Part shown: one piece after another, positions 17,228 through 25,008 of the stretch | Layout of the letters: each line of letters begins with the position of its first letter | Position numbering within the stretch: the stretch's first letter is position 1 | Assembly: GCA_002320815.1 (NCBI GenBank) | Contig: DCLA01000006.1 | Span: 125,023-189,022, forward strand | DNA length: 64,000 bases | Origin: Myxococcales bacterium UBA1660 | GTDB lineage: Bacteria > Myxococcota_A > Polyangia > Polyangiales > Houyiibacteriaceae | Direction of reading: 5' to 3' | The notes under the pieces: model-generated | What the model saw: the letters and a program-made list of their open reading frames with translations, nothing else | Told to the model about the DNA's origin: nothing | Databases searched by the model: none | Program-made: the position numbers and the translations under genes

Positions 17228-17686
17228 GTGCTGCGCCCCTCGACGGTCCTCGCGCTGGTCCTGCTCGCCCTGGCGGGCTGTGGGACCGTGGACCTGGGCG
17301 ACAACTTCGTCCCGCCGGACCTGGTCCTGGACGAGGACTTCTTCTACTGCCGCATCCAGCCCGAGGTCATCGGGCCCCAGACCTGCGCGTCCGGAGCCGC
17401 CGGGGATGGGGGCGCCTGTCACTCCAACCGCTCGGCGCTGCGGCTGGACCCGGTGGCCGAGACGGTCCCCGCGCCCGCCTGTGATGGCGACGTGCTCCTG
17501 GGCACACCGCCGCCGGAGTACGAGCGGAACCTCGAGGCCCTGCGCTTCACCGTGCAGAGCGACCCGCTCTCCAGCCCGCTCTACCGGCGGCCCCTGGCCC
17601 TGGACAGCCACCCGCGGATGATCTTCGACGAGAGCTCGCCCGAAGCCGATCTCATCGTGCAGTGGATCCTCACGGGGGGGTCATGA
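17228..17686 (+). CDS. Lipoprotein with atypical Cys...CysHis segment
   Basis: A 152-residue lipoprotein: signal LRPSTVLALVLLALAGC with lipobox LAGC. The mature protein has CRIQPEVIGPQTC, then GDGGACHSNRSALRL, and ends SSPEADLIVQWILTGGS. The order of a CH pair, a middle Ser/His stretch and a final SPEADxIxxWI resembles single-haem cytochrome c domains that lost the canonical CxxCH: here the Cys before ACH lies 11 positions upstream (CX10CH). Haem binding is therefore doubtful. It starts the envelope cassette and overlaps the next gene by 4 bases (ATGA). Confidence 0.75.
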   Translation: MLRPSTVLALVLLALAGCGTVDLGDNFVPPDLVLDEDFFYCRIQPEVIGPQTCASGAAGDGGACHSNRSALRLDPVAETVPAPACDGDVLLGTPPPEYERNLEALRFTVQSDPLSSPLYRRPLALDSHPRMIFDESSPEADLIVQWILTGGS

Positions 17687-18432
17687 ACCGCCTCGCCGCC
17701 CTCCTCGCGCTCGGGTGGGTGCTCGCGGCGACGCCGGCGGCCCGCGCCGACGACGTCGAGGTCTTCGCGCGGGTCGTGGTCGACGCCACCCCGCTGCGCA
17801 GCGGGGCCGGCCCCGGGTTTCGGCGGATCGGGATCGCCACCCGCGGCGAGACCTTCCCGGTCCGGCGGCGCGCGACCACCGGCTACTGGTTCCAGATCGA
17901 GCGCCCCGACGGCACCCTGGCCTGGATCCTGGGCGACACGGTCTACACCCACGAGGTCGGCGAGGACTCCGAGGCGCGCCGCTGGCGGGTCTTCGCGCCG
18001 CCCCCCCTCGCCGAAGCGAAGATGGAGATCGCCGCGATGTTCGGCGCCCTCGGCGGCGGCGGCTTCATGGCCGTGCGCCCCACCCTGGTGCTCGACGCCT
18101 ACTTCGGGATCGAGGTCACCGGCGCCGCCTCGGTGAACCGCGCCGGGAACCTGCTCCTCGCCGGTGGCGGCGGCGTGGTGAACGTCTTCCCGCTCTGGCC
18201 GGTGGTGCCCTTCTTCGTCGTCGGCGGCGGCGCGGCCTTCAGCGATCCCAACGCGGACACGTTCCTCTTGGAGAAGGGGACCACCGCCATGCTCTACGGC
18301 GGGGGCGGGCTGCGCTTCGGGTTCCGCAAACGCCTCGTGCTGCGGCTCGAGGTGCGCACCTACGTCTTCTTCGAACCGGACAGCTACGTGAGTCAGGAGG
18401 AATACAGTGGCGGAATCACGGTCTTCTTCTGA
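17683..18432 (+). CDS. Exported SH3-like domain protein with C-terminal beta-barrel-like region
   Basis: A 249-residue protein. A signal peptide (MNRLAALLALGWVLAATPAARA) precedes a bacterial SH3-like domain (about 30-95, with VVDATPLRSGAGPGFRRIG and YWFQIERPDGTLAWI), which often binds peptidoglycan. The C-terminal 140 residues are Gly-rich with alternating hydrophobic residues (GGGGFMAVRPTLVLDAYFGIEV, ending SGGITVFF), the pattern of a small outer-membrane beta-barrel with a terminal Phe. It may link the cell wall to the outer membrane. The ATG overlaps the upstream stop (ATGA), and the 3' end overlaps the next gene by 26 bases. Confidence 0.78.
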   Translation: MNRLAALLALGWVLAATPAARADDVEVFARVVVDATPLRSGAGPGFRRIGIATRGETFPVRRRATTGYWFQIERPDGTLAWILGDTVYTHEVGEDSEARRWRVFAPPPLAEAKMEIAAMFGALGGGGFMAVRPTLVLDAYFGIEVTGAASVNRAGNLLLAGGGGVVNVFPLWPVVPFFVVGGGAAFSDPNADTFLLEKGTTAMLYGGGGLRFGFRKRLVLRLEVRTYVFFEPDSYVSQEEYSGGITVFF

Positions 18433-18643
18433 GCTCCGCGTCCTGCTCGCCGCGCTACTCCTGGCGCTCGCCGCGAGCGGCTGCGTGACCGTGCGGCCCG
18501 AGGACAAGGAGTTCCTCGCCGAGCCGGCCATGACCTTCGGGAGCGGCGGCGACGCGCGCGCTCAAGAAGAGCACGTGATGGGCAACCGCGAGGGCAGCTT
18601 CGGGGCCGGCTCGGCCACCGGCGGAGGCTGCGGTTGCAACTGA
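18407..18643 (+). CDS. DUF4266 lipoprotein
   Basis: A 78-residue lipoprotein: signal LRVLLAALLLALAASGC (lipobox ASGC), then VTVRPEDKEFLAEPAM, and a C-terminus rich in Gly and Cys (GAGSATGGGCGCN). This is the DUF4266 family signature. The GTG start is backed by a very good ribosome site, AGGAGG, 6 bases upstream (18395-18400). DUF4266 genes are known to sit beside DUF3570 genes, as here; elsewhere they also neighbour an ApbE-like flavin transferase and a thioredoxin-like gene, neither of which is present. The CGC near the end could bind a metal or a flavin-linked partner; this is inference. Confidence 0.82.
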   Translation: MAESRSSSELRVLLAALLLALAASGCVTVRPEDKEFLAEPAMTFGSGGDARAQEEHVMGNREGSFGAGSATGGGCGCN

Positions 18644-19836
18644 AGCTCGCCGGCGCCGTCCTCGGGTTCGCGCTCGCGCTCGCATCGGGCGCGCACGCGC
18701 AGGTCTCCGTCTCCACGACCAACACCGTCTACCGGGAGGCGGGCGGCGGCCTGGAGACCACCTCGATCACGCCCTCGCTTCGCATCCAGGGCACCATCCA
18801 GGACCGGGTCACCCTGCGGGCCGGTTGGGAGGCCGACGTGGTCAGCGGCGCCTCGGTGGCGGTGGTCGACGCGCCGGGAGCGGTGGACGCCATCACCAGC
18901 GCCACCGAGTGGAGCGATTTCCGGAACACGGCGACCGCCGGGTTCGGCATCAAGAGCGAGTACGCCACCCTCGAGGGCTCCTACACCTACGGCACCGAGA
19001 ACGACTACCGGAGCCACGCCTTCGCCCTGACCGCCAGCGCCCAGCTCTTCGAGCGCAACACCACCTTCTCGCTGACCTACGGCCGCGGCTTCGATCGGGT
19101 CTGCAATCTGCTCCAGCCCCGCGCCCAGGAGTCGGTGGACCGCGTCCGGATGCCTTCGAGCGAGGGCTGCTTCGAGGACGACGCCGGTCGCGAGGAGCTG
19201 AAGCTCGCGCTGCACACCGTGCAGGGCGCGTGGACCCAGGCGTGGGCCCCCATCTTCGCCACCCAGCTCACGCTCTCGGCGCAGATCCTCAATGGCTATC
19301 AGGGCAACCCCTACCGCGCCGTCTGGCTGGGTCGCGTGGCCGCCCAGGAGAATCACCCCGAGAACCGCGCGCGCTACGCGGCGGGGCTCGGCCTGCGCTT
19401 CTGGGTGAACCCGCTGAAGGGCGCCCTCCAGCTCTCGACCCGGGTCTACCGGGACACCTGGGACGTCAGCTCGATCACCGCCGAGGCGGCCTGGGAGCAG
19501 CGGGTCCTGGAGGGCTTCACCGTCCGCGCGCGGCTCCGCTACTACAACCAGACCGGGGCGGCCTTCTACTCCGACGACTACGTGCGCTTCCCCCGCGGCC
19601 AGTACTTCACCGGCGACCGCGAGCTCTCCCCGATGAGCAGCTGGCTGGTCGGCGGGCACGTCGCCTACGACGTGCCTCCCGGCGAGGACGGCGGCGTGGG
19701 ACCCTTCGCGGGCTTCGTGATCCTCGCCAAGTTCGACTGGGTCAAATACGACTTCCGCGACTTCCACTACGGCGACGCCGCCGTGCCCAATGACCGGGCG
19801 ATCATGGCGACCCTCGGCCTGGAGGCCAGCTTCTGA
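18634..19836 (+). CDS. DUF3570 outer-membrane beta-barrel protein
   Basis: A 400-residue protein of the DUF3570 family. A signal peptide (LKLAGAVLGFALALASGAHA, cleaved before QVSVST) precedes a mature chain of alternating hydrophobic and polar residues with aromatic girdles, ending in LGLEASF with the terminal Phe of outer-membrane barrels. A TTG start is assigned because GGAGG (18623-18627) lies 6 bases upstream and it begins the signal peptide properly; it overlaps the DUF4266 gene by 10 bases. Two Cys (NLLQ and SSEGC regions) may form a disulfide. The biochemical role of the family is not established. Confidence 0.82.
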   Translation: MQLKLAGAVLGFALALASGAHAQVSVSTTNTVYREAGGGLETTSITPSLRIQGTIQDRVTLRAGWEADVVSGASVAVVDAPGAVDAITSATEWSDFRNTATAGFGIKSEYATLEGSYTYGTENDYRSHAFALTASAQLFERNTTFSLTYGRGFDRVCNLLQPRAQESVDRVRMPSSEGCFEDDAGREELKLALHTVQGAWTQAWAPIFATQLTLSAQILNGYQGNPYRAVWLGRVAAQENHPENRARYAAGLGLRFWVNPLKGALQLSTRVYRDTWDVSSITAEAAWEQRVLEGFTVRARLRYYNQTGAAFYSDDYVRFPRGQYFTGDRELSPMSSWLVGGHVAYDVPPGEDGGVGPFAGFVILAKFDWVKYDFRDFHYGDAAVPNDRAIMATLGLEASF

Positions 19837-20783
19837 TGACTTCGTTCTCTCCGCGCCGGCGCGCCTGGCTCGTCGGCCTGACCGCGCTCGCCTCCCTCGC
19901 GGGCTGTGACCAGCTCGGCCTGGGCGGCGAGCCCGCCGAGGCCGCCCCCGAAGAGCCCCCGGGTCCGGCGGGGGCCACCTGCGTCGGCCGCGGCGGCTGC
20001 CCCGCCGACCAGCGCTGTGTGGAGGGGCGCTGCCGCTACCAGGCCACCAACGTGCGCGGAGAGGTGCTCGCCGCCTCCGGGGACGCGCTCCGCGAGAGCG
20101 GCGACCTCGACGGAGCCCTGGCGATCTACGTGGAGGCCATCGGCGCCTTCGAGGACGCCGAGGTCCCGACGCCCCCGGACGTCCTCTGCGGCGCGGCCCT
20201 GTCCGCGCTGCGCCTCACCGGGCAGGAGGACGGCCGCGAGCGCGCCGGCCGGATGGCCGACGCCTGCTTCCGGGGCTCGCTCCCCGGGGACCCGCTCCGG
20301 GTCGAGGCCCTGCGCGCCCTGGGCCGCCTGCGCTACGACGGCCTGAGCCTCATCGCCTTCGACGAGGAAGAGCCCGCGAGCCGCTTCTTCACCGAGCGCC
20401 CGTCCCGGCCCACCGTCGACGCCGTGGAGATCGGCCTGGACCTCCCCGACGAGGACCAGCCCGGCTACGACGATCTGAAGACCCTGATGCAGAGCGAGAT
20501 GGGCACCCGCACCATCGCCGACTGCTTCATCCAGGACTGGGAGATCCGGCACGAGCGCCAGGCCCGCGCGTCCCTGGTGCTCAAGCTGGAGACCCGAATG
20601 CGCGACATGGGCGACTACGACGTCTACGAAGGCACCGCGACCGTCGAGCAGCGCGGCGTCGAGGTCGACGGCTTCGAGCCCTGCATCGCGGGCGCGCTGA
20701 CCGGCCTCTTCGAGTCCGAGGGCACCCGCTCCGGTCGCCGCTCGAGCTGGCAGATCCCCTTCGAAGTCACCGCCGGCCTCTGA
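19836..20783 (+). CDS. Lipoprotein with Cys-rich N-terminus
   Basis: A 315-residue lipoprotein. The signal RRRAWLVGLTALASLAGC has its lipobox Cys at residue 24. A short Ala/Pro/Glu linker leads to a compact Cys cluster (CVGRGGCPADQRCVEGRC), probably disulfide bonded. A helical TPR-like stretch (EVLAASGDALRESGDLDGAL) follows, and then a C-terminal alpha/beta domain (DCFIQDWEIRHERQARASLV...EVDGFEPCIAGAL), which resembles AgmX/PglI-type myxobacterial C-terminal domains. It starts at the TGATG junction with DUF3570 and is the last gene of the cassette. Function unknown. Confidence 0.75.
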   Translation: MTSFSPRRRAWLVGLTALASLAGCDQLGLGGEPAEAAPEEPPGPAGATCVGRGGCPADQRCVEGRCRYQATNVRGEVLAASGDALRESGDLDGALAIYVEAIGAFEDAEVPTPPDVLCGAALSALRLTGQEDGRERAGRMADACFRGSLPGDPLRVEALRALGRLRYDGLSLIAFDEEEPASRFFTERPSRPTVDAVEIGLDLPDEDQPGYDDLKTLMQSEMGTRTIADCFIQDWEIRHERQARASLVLKLETRMRDMGDYDVYEGTATVEQRGVEVDGFEPCIAGALTGLFESEGTRSGRRSSWQIPFEVTAGL

Positions 20784-20839
20784 GGTTCGCCTGCTCGGCT
20801 GGCGACGCCCTCGCCCGTCGGCTACGCCCCGCGCACTCG

Positions 20840-21679
20840 ATGCCCTCCGCCGCCGAACCCGTCGCCATCGGCCTCGGCACCGCGCTGACCCTCGGCGCGC
20901 TGCAGGGGGTGACCGAGTTCCTCCCGGTCTCCAGCTCGGGCCACATCGCCATCGGCGCCCTGCTCTTCGGGATCCACGATCCGCCCCTGAGCCTGTCCAT
21001 CGTGCTCCACGCGGGCACGCTCCTGGCCACGCTCTTCCTCTTCCGCGCGGACGTGGCCCGGCTACTGGCCGACTTCGCGAAGGGGATCACCCGGCCCCGG
21101 GAGTGGCTGGCCACCGAGAGCGGCCAGATGAGCGCGGGGGTCGTCCTGGCGTCGATCCCCACCGCGGTCATCGGCCTCCTCCTCAAGGACTCGGTCGAGG
21201 CCTGGCAGTCGGTGCCCTGGATCGTCGGCGTGTGCCTGCTGGTCAGCGCCGCCCTGGTGCTCACCACCCGCCGCGGCGGCGGTGACCGCGCCGTCCTGCC
21301 CCTGGCCGCCGCGCTCCTGGTGGGCATCGCCCAGGGCATCGCCGTGCTCCCGGGCATCAGCCGGAGCGGCACCACCATCGCGGTGGCCATGATGCTGGGG
21401 ATGACCGGCGCGGCGGCCTTCCGCTTCTCCTTCCTGCTCTCGCTGCCCGCCGTCCTCGGGGCGGTGCTCCTCGAGCTCTCCAAAGATGGAGCCTTGGCGT
21501 CGGTGGGTTTGCCCGTCTGGATCGGGGGCGCGGTGGCGACCCTCGTCGGTGTGATCAGTCTCGTATTCCTGCGGCGACTGGTGGACCAAGGTCGGTTCTG
21601 GGCCTTCGCCCTCTACCTGGTACCCCTGGGGTTGGCGATGATCGCCTGGCCCCTCTGGGGCGGAGCCTTCGCGCGCTGA
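20840..21679 (+). CDS. uppP: Undecaprenyl-diphosphatase UppP (BacA)
   Basis: Dephosphorylates undecaprenyl diphosphate at the periplasmic face of the inner membrane, recycling the carrier used for peptidoglycan and surface glycans. It has 279 residues, near the usual 265-280. Both catalytic motifs are present: QGVTEFLPVSSSGH (22-35, with Glu26) and the later PGISRSGTT with its essential Arg. About eight hydrophobic segments are visible. It is followed after 18 bases by manC, consistent with a glycan precursor operon. No clear promoter was found in the 56-base gap upstream. Confidence 0.95.
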   Translation: MPSAAEPVAIGLGTALTLGALQGVTEFLPVSSSGHIAIGALLFGIHDPPLSLSIVLHAGTLLATLFLFRADVARLLADFAKGITRPREWLATESGQMSAGVVLASIPTAVIGLLLKDSVEAWQSVPWIVGVCLLVSAALVLTTRRGGGDRAVLPLAAALLVGIAQGIAVLPGISRSGTTIAVAMMLGMTGAAAFRFSFLLSLPAVLGAVLLELSKDGALASVGLPVWIGGAVATLVGVISLVFLRRLVDQGRFWAFALYLVPLGLAMIAWPLWGGAFAR

Positions 21680-21697
21680 GCGCCACGAGAGAGACCC

Positions 21698-22753
21698 ATG
21701 GCAGAGACCTACGCAGTGATCATGGCGGGTGGCTCGGGCACCCGATTCTGGCCAGCGTCGCGCCCCGAGCGGCCCAAGCAGCTCTTGCCCCTGGCCCCCG
21801 GCGACTCTCGGAGTCTCCTGGAGGCGACGGTCGATCGCATCGCTCCGCTGGTGCCCATCGAGCGGGTCATCGTGGTCACCGCGGCCCGCCTGGCCGACGC
21901 CACCCGGGACGCGCTGCCCACCCTCCCGCCGGAGAACCTCCTGGCCGAGCCCACGGGCCGCAACACCGCTCCCTGCGTGGGCTGGGCGGCGGCCACCGTG
22001 CGCCGCCGGGACCCCGAGGCACGGCTGATGGTGCTTCCCGCCGATCACCACATCGGCGACGAGAAGACCTACCTGCAGACCCTGGCCACCGCGTTGGCGG
22101 CCACCGACGCCGGCGACCTGGTCACCGTGGGCATCAAGCCCACCCGACCCGAGACCGGCTACGGCTACATCGAGGTCGGCGAGGCCCTGGACGACAAGGT
22201 CTCCCGCGCGCGCCGCTTCGTGGAGAAGCCCACCCGGGAGCGCGCGGAGCAGCTCTTCGCCTCGGGCAGCTACCTCTGGAACAGCGGGATGTTCTTCTTC
22301 CGCGTCGACTCGATCCTCGGGGCCATCGAGCAACACCTCCCCGGCCTCGCCGATGGCCTCGCGGTGCTCGACGCGGCCGCCGCCGAAGGCCACGAAGCGA
22401 AGTCCCTGCAGGAGACCTATGGCGACCTGCCCAGCATCTCCATCGACCACGGTGTGATGGAGAAGGCCGATCGCGTGGCGGTGGTCCCCGGCGACTTCGG
22501 CTGGTCCGACCTCGGCAGCTGGCTCACCGCGTGGGAGCTCTCCCCCAAGGACGACGGTGGCAACGCGGTGGGCCGGGACTCGGTGCTCCTCGACGCCAGC
22601 GGGAATCTCGTGCGCGCGCCCCTCGGCAAGGTGGTGGCGCTGGTCGGCGTCAGCGACTTGGTCGTGGTGGACACCGAGGACGCCCTCCTGATCGTCCCGC
22701 GCGAGCGCGCCCAGGAAGTGAAGGAAGTCGTCGCCGAGCTCGCCAAGCGCTGA
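21698..22753 (+). CDS. manC: Mannose-1-phosphate guanylyltransferase ManC
   Basis: Makes GDP-mannose from GTP and mannose 1-phosphate. It has 351 residues: the nucleotidyltransferase part only, without the C-terminal phosphomannose isomerase domain seen in bifunctional enzymes. Visible motifs are the GTP/metal loop AGGSGTRFWPASRPERPKQ (residues 10-28), the EPTGRNTAP block, LPADHHI and FVEKP. It sits between uppP and a fibro-slime gene, with a phosphomannomutase gene further on, so the mannose activation pathway is grouped here. Confidence 0.93.
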   Translation: MAETYAVIMAGGSGTRFWPASRPERPKQLLPLAPGDSRSLLEATVDRIAPLVPIERVIVVTAARLADATRDALPTLPPENLLAEPTGRNTAPCVGWAAATVRRRDPEARLMVLPADHHIGDEKTYLQTLATALAATDAGDLVTVGIKPTRPETGYGYIEVGEALDDKVSRARRFVEKPTRERAEQLFASGSYLWNSGMFFFRVDSILGAIEQHLPGLADGLAVLDAAAAEGHEAKSLQETYGDLPSISIDHGVMEKADRVAVVPGDFGWSDLGSWLTAWELSPKDDGGNAVGRDSVLLDASGNLVRAPLGKVVALVGVSDLVVVDTEDALLIVPRERAQEVKEVVAELAKR

Positions 22754-22790
22754 TTGGCGCCATCGCGACAGCGAGAGCGCCCCGCCGAGG

Positions 22791-22796
22791 TATGCT
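22791..22796 (+). promoter_or_regulatory. -10 hexamer TATGCT, 6 bases before ATG 22803
   Basis: Third copy of TATGCT-N6-start in the window. The upstream GCGACA (22765-22770) is a poor -35 candidate with a 20-base spacer. Predicts a leaderless mRNA for the fibro-slime lipoprotein. Confidence 0.45.
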
Positions 22797-22802
22797 GCGC
22801 CC

Positions 22803-23594
22803 ATGCGCTGGTTCGGTCTCCTCCTCCTCCTCGCCGCCTGTGATTGCGACTCGATCGACGCGACCGACGCCACCGACGAACCGGACCGCGACGGCGGCGC
22901 CGACGCCGCAACGCCCGACCTCGGGACCGACGACGCGGGGGTCGACGCCGGCCCCCGGGACTTCGGGCCCGGCGGCGGCGACCGCTGCGGCAGCCTGACG
23001 GCGACCGTGCGCGACTTCCGCTCCGCCCACGCCGACATGGAGGCGCCCTCCGGTGACGACCGCGGCCTCGTGGAGGAAGACCTCGGCCCCGATCGGAAGC
23101 CGGTCTACGCGCCCGACGGACCGACCCTCACCGTCTCCGGCCAGACCACCTTCGACGAGTGGTACCGAGACGTGGACGGCACCAACCTGCCCTTCACCAT
23201 CGAGCTTCCGCTGACCGAGGAGTCCGCCGGGGTCTACGTCTTCGACGACTCGGAGTTCTTCCCCCTCGACGACATGGGCTTCGGCAACGAAGACAACCCC
23301 CACAACTTCCACTTCACCACCGAGATCCACGCCACCTTCCGCTACCGCGGCGGCGAGACCTTCACCTTCCGCGGCGACGACGACGTCTTCGTCTTCGTGA
23401 ACGGGAAGCAGGTCATCGACCTCGGCGGCATCCACGCCGCCGAGATGGCGAGCGTCGACTTCGACGCCGAAGCCGAACGCCTGGGCATCACGGTAGGCAA
23501 CACCTACTCCCTCGACGTCTTCCACGCCGAGCGCCACGTGGTGCAGTCCAACTTCCGGGTGGAGACCTCCATCGACTGCTTCATCCTCGAGTGA
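22803..23594 (+). CDS. Fibro-slime domain lipoprotein
   Basis: A 263-residue lipoprotein: signal MRWFGLLLLLAAC with lipobox LAAC, then a long Asp/Ala/Gly linker (about 17-55), then a fibro-slime domain. Diagnostic blocks are FDEWYRDVDGTNLPF, FPLDDMGFGNED, HNFHFTTEIHATFRYRGG, TFRGDDDVFVFVNGKQVIDLGG and FHAERHVVQSNFRVETS. These PA14-related beta-sandwich domains bind carbohydrate or calcium and occur in adhesins of slime moulds and myxobacteria. The Asp-rich linker may bind calcium. It lies between manC and phosphomannomutase, which suggests but does not prove a link to mannose-containing glycan. Confidence 0.88.
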   Translation: MRWFGLLLLLAACDCDSIDATDATDEPDRDGGADAATPDLGTDDAGVDAGPRDFGPGGGDRCGSLTATVRDFRSAHADMEAPSGDDRGLVEEDLGPDRKPVYAPDGPTLTVSGQTTFDEWYRDVDGTNLPFTIELPLTEESAGVYVFDDSEFFPLDDMGFGNEDNPHNFHFTTEIHATFRYRGGETFTFRGDDDVFVFVNGKQVIDLGGIHAAEMASVDFDAEAERLGITVGNTYSLDVFHAERHVVQSNFRVETSIDCFILE

Positions 23595-23611
23595 GGGCTC
23601 GCGGCGGGCCC

Positions 23612-23640
23612 TTGCCCCGCGCGGAGGGGGCGACTACGCC
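23612..23640 (+). promoter_or_regulatory. Leaderless promoter (TTGCCC - 17 - TACGCC - 6 - ATG)
   Basis: -35 TTGCCC (23612-23617), 17-base spacer, -10 TACGCC (23635-23640) and 6 bases to ATG 23647 of the phosphomannomutase gene. Confidence 0.45.
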
Positions 23641-23646
23641 AGCCGG

Positions 23647-25002
23647 ATGAACCCGAACATCTTCCGGCAGTACGACATCCGCGGCGTCGCCGACGCCGAC
23701 CTCGACGACGAGTTCGTGCAGGACCTCGGCCGCGCGCTGGGGACCTTCTGGATGCGCCAGCGGCGCCCGAAGATCGCCCTCGGCCGGGACTGCCGGCTGA
23801 GCTCGCCGCGCCTCCACGCCGCGCTCACCGCCGGCCTGGCCGAGACCGGGATCCAGGTCCTCGACGTGGGCGTGGTGCCCACGCCGCTGATGTACTTCAC
23901 GGTCTTCCACCACGAGCTCCACGGCGGGGTGATGATCACCGGGAGCCACAACCCGCCGGGCGACAACGGGTTCAAGATGATGAAGGGCCGGGGCTCCCTC
24001 TACGGCGACGACATCCTCGAGCTCCGCCGCATGATCCAGGAGCGCGACTTCGACCTCCCCGGCGGCGGCACCCGAGAGACCACCGACGTCCTGCCCAGCT
24101 ACGTGGGCTTCGTGGCCGACAACGTGACCCTCGCGCGCAAGGATCTGCGCATCGCCATCGACGCCGGCAACGGCGCGGCGGGTCCGACCGCCCTGGCCAC
24201 CCTGCGGGCGCTGGGTATCGAGCCCGTCGCCCTCCACTGCGAGATGGACGGCCGCTTCCCGGCGCACCACCCGGACCCCACCGAGCCCCACAACCTGGAG
24301 GAGCTCATCGCCACCGTACGCGACCAGGGCCTCGACCTGGGCATCGCCTTCGACGGCGACGGCGACCGCCTCGGGGTGATCGACGCCGAGGGGACCGTCC
24401 GTTGGGGCGACCAGCTCCTGGTCTTCCTGGCCCGGGACCTCCTGAGCCGGCGGCCGGGCGCAGCCATCCTGGGCGAGGTGAAGTGCTCCCAGGTCCTCTA
24501 CGACGACATCGCCGCCCACGGCGGCCGGCCCATCCTCTGGAAGACCGGCCACTCCCTCATCAAGACCAAGATGAAGGAAGAGGGCGCGCTGCTCGCGGGC
24601 GAGATGAGCGGCCACGTGTTCTTCGCCGACAAGTTCTACGGCTTCGACGACGCCACCTACGCGGCGGCGCGGGTCCTCGAGGTCCTCGCGGCCAGCGACA
24701 CCCCGCTGCACGAGGCCCTGGCCGATCTCCCCGCCACCGAGGTCACGCCCGAGCTGCGCGTGGACTGCCCCGACGAGCAGAAGTTCGCGGTGGTCACCAA
24801 GGTCCGGGACCACTTCAAGCAGACCCACGAGGTGATCGAGGTCGACGGCGCGCGGATCCTCTTCGGGGATGGCGCCTGGGGTCTGGTCCGCGCCTCGAAC
24901 ACCCAGCCGGTGCTGGTGCTGCGCTTCGAGGCCCAGGACGCCGACACCCTCCAGCGCATCCGCGCCGAGGTCGAGGACGTCGTCGCCCAGGCCCGCGCCT
25001 GA
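23647..25002 (+). CDS. Phosphomannomutase/phosphoglucomutase (AlgC/ManB type)
   Basis: Interconverts hexose 6- and 1-phosphates and supplies mannose 1-phosphate to ManC. The 451 residues and four-domain layout match the alpha-D-phosphohexomutase family. It begins with the usual FRQYDIRG; the catalytic phosphoserine is Ser100 in TGSHNPP; the metal loop reads DGDGDR; the sugar-binding loop is GEMSGHVFF; and the phosphate-binding loop is RASNTQP near the C-terminus. The GEMSGH form is typical of PMM/PGM bifunctional enzymes. It ends 6 bases before the convergent gene at 25009. Confidence 0.93.
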   Translation: MNPNIFRQYDIRGVADADLDDEFVQDLGRALGTFWMRQRRPKIALGRDCRLSSPRLHAALTAGLAETGIQVLDVGVVPTPLMYFTVFHHELHGGVMITGSHNPPGDNGFKMMKGRGSLYGDDILELRRMIQERDFDLPGGGTRETTDVLPSYVGFVADNVTLARKDLRIAIDAGNGAAGPTALATLRALGIEPVALHCEMDGRFPAHHPDPTEPHNLEELIATVRDQGLDLGIAFDGDGDRLGVIDAEGTVRWGDQLLVFLARDLLSRRPGAAILGEVKCSQVLYDDIAAHGGRPILWKTGHSLIKTKMKEEGALLAGEMSGHVFFADKFYGFDDATYAAARVLEVLAASDTPLHEALADLPATEVTPELRVDCPDEQKFAVVTKVRDHFKQTHEVIEVDGARILFGDGAWGLVRASNTQPVLVLRFEAQDADTLQRIRAEVEDVVAQARA

Positions 25003-25008
25003 GCGAGT

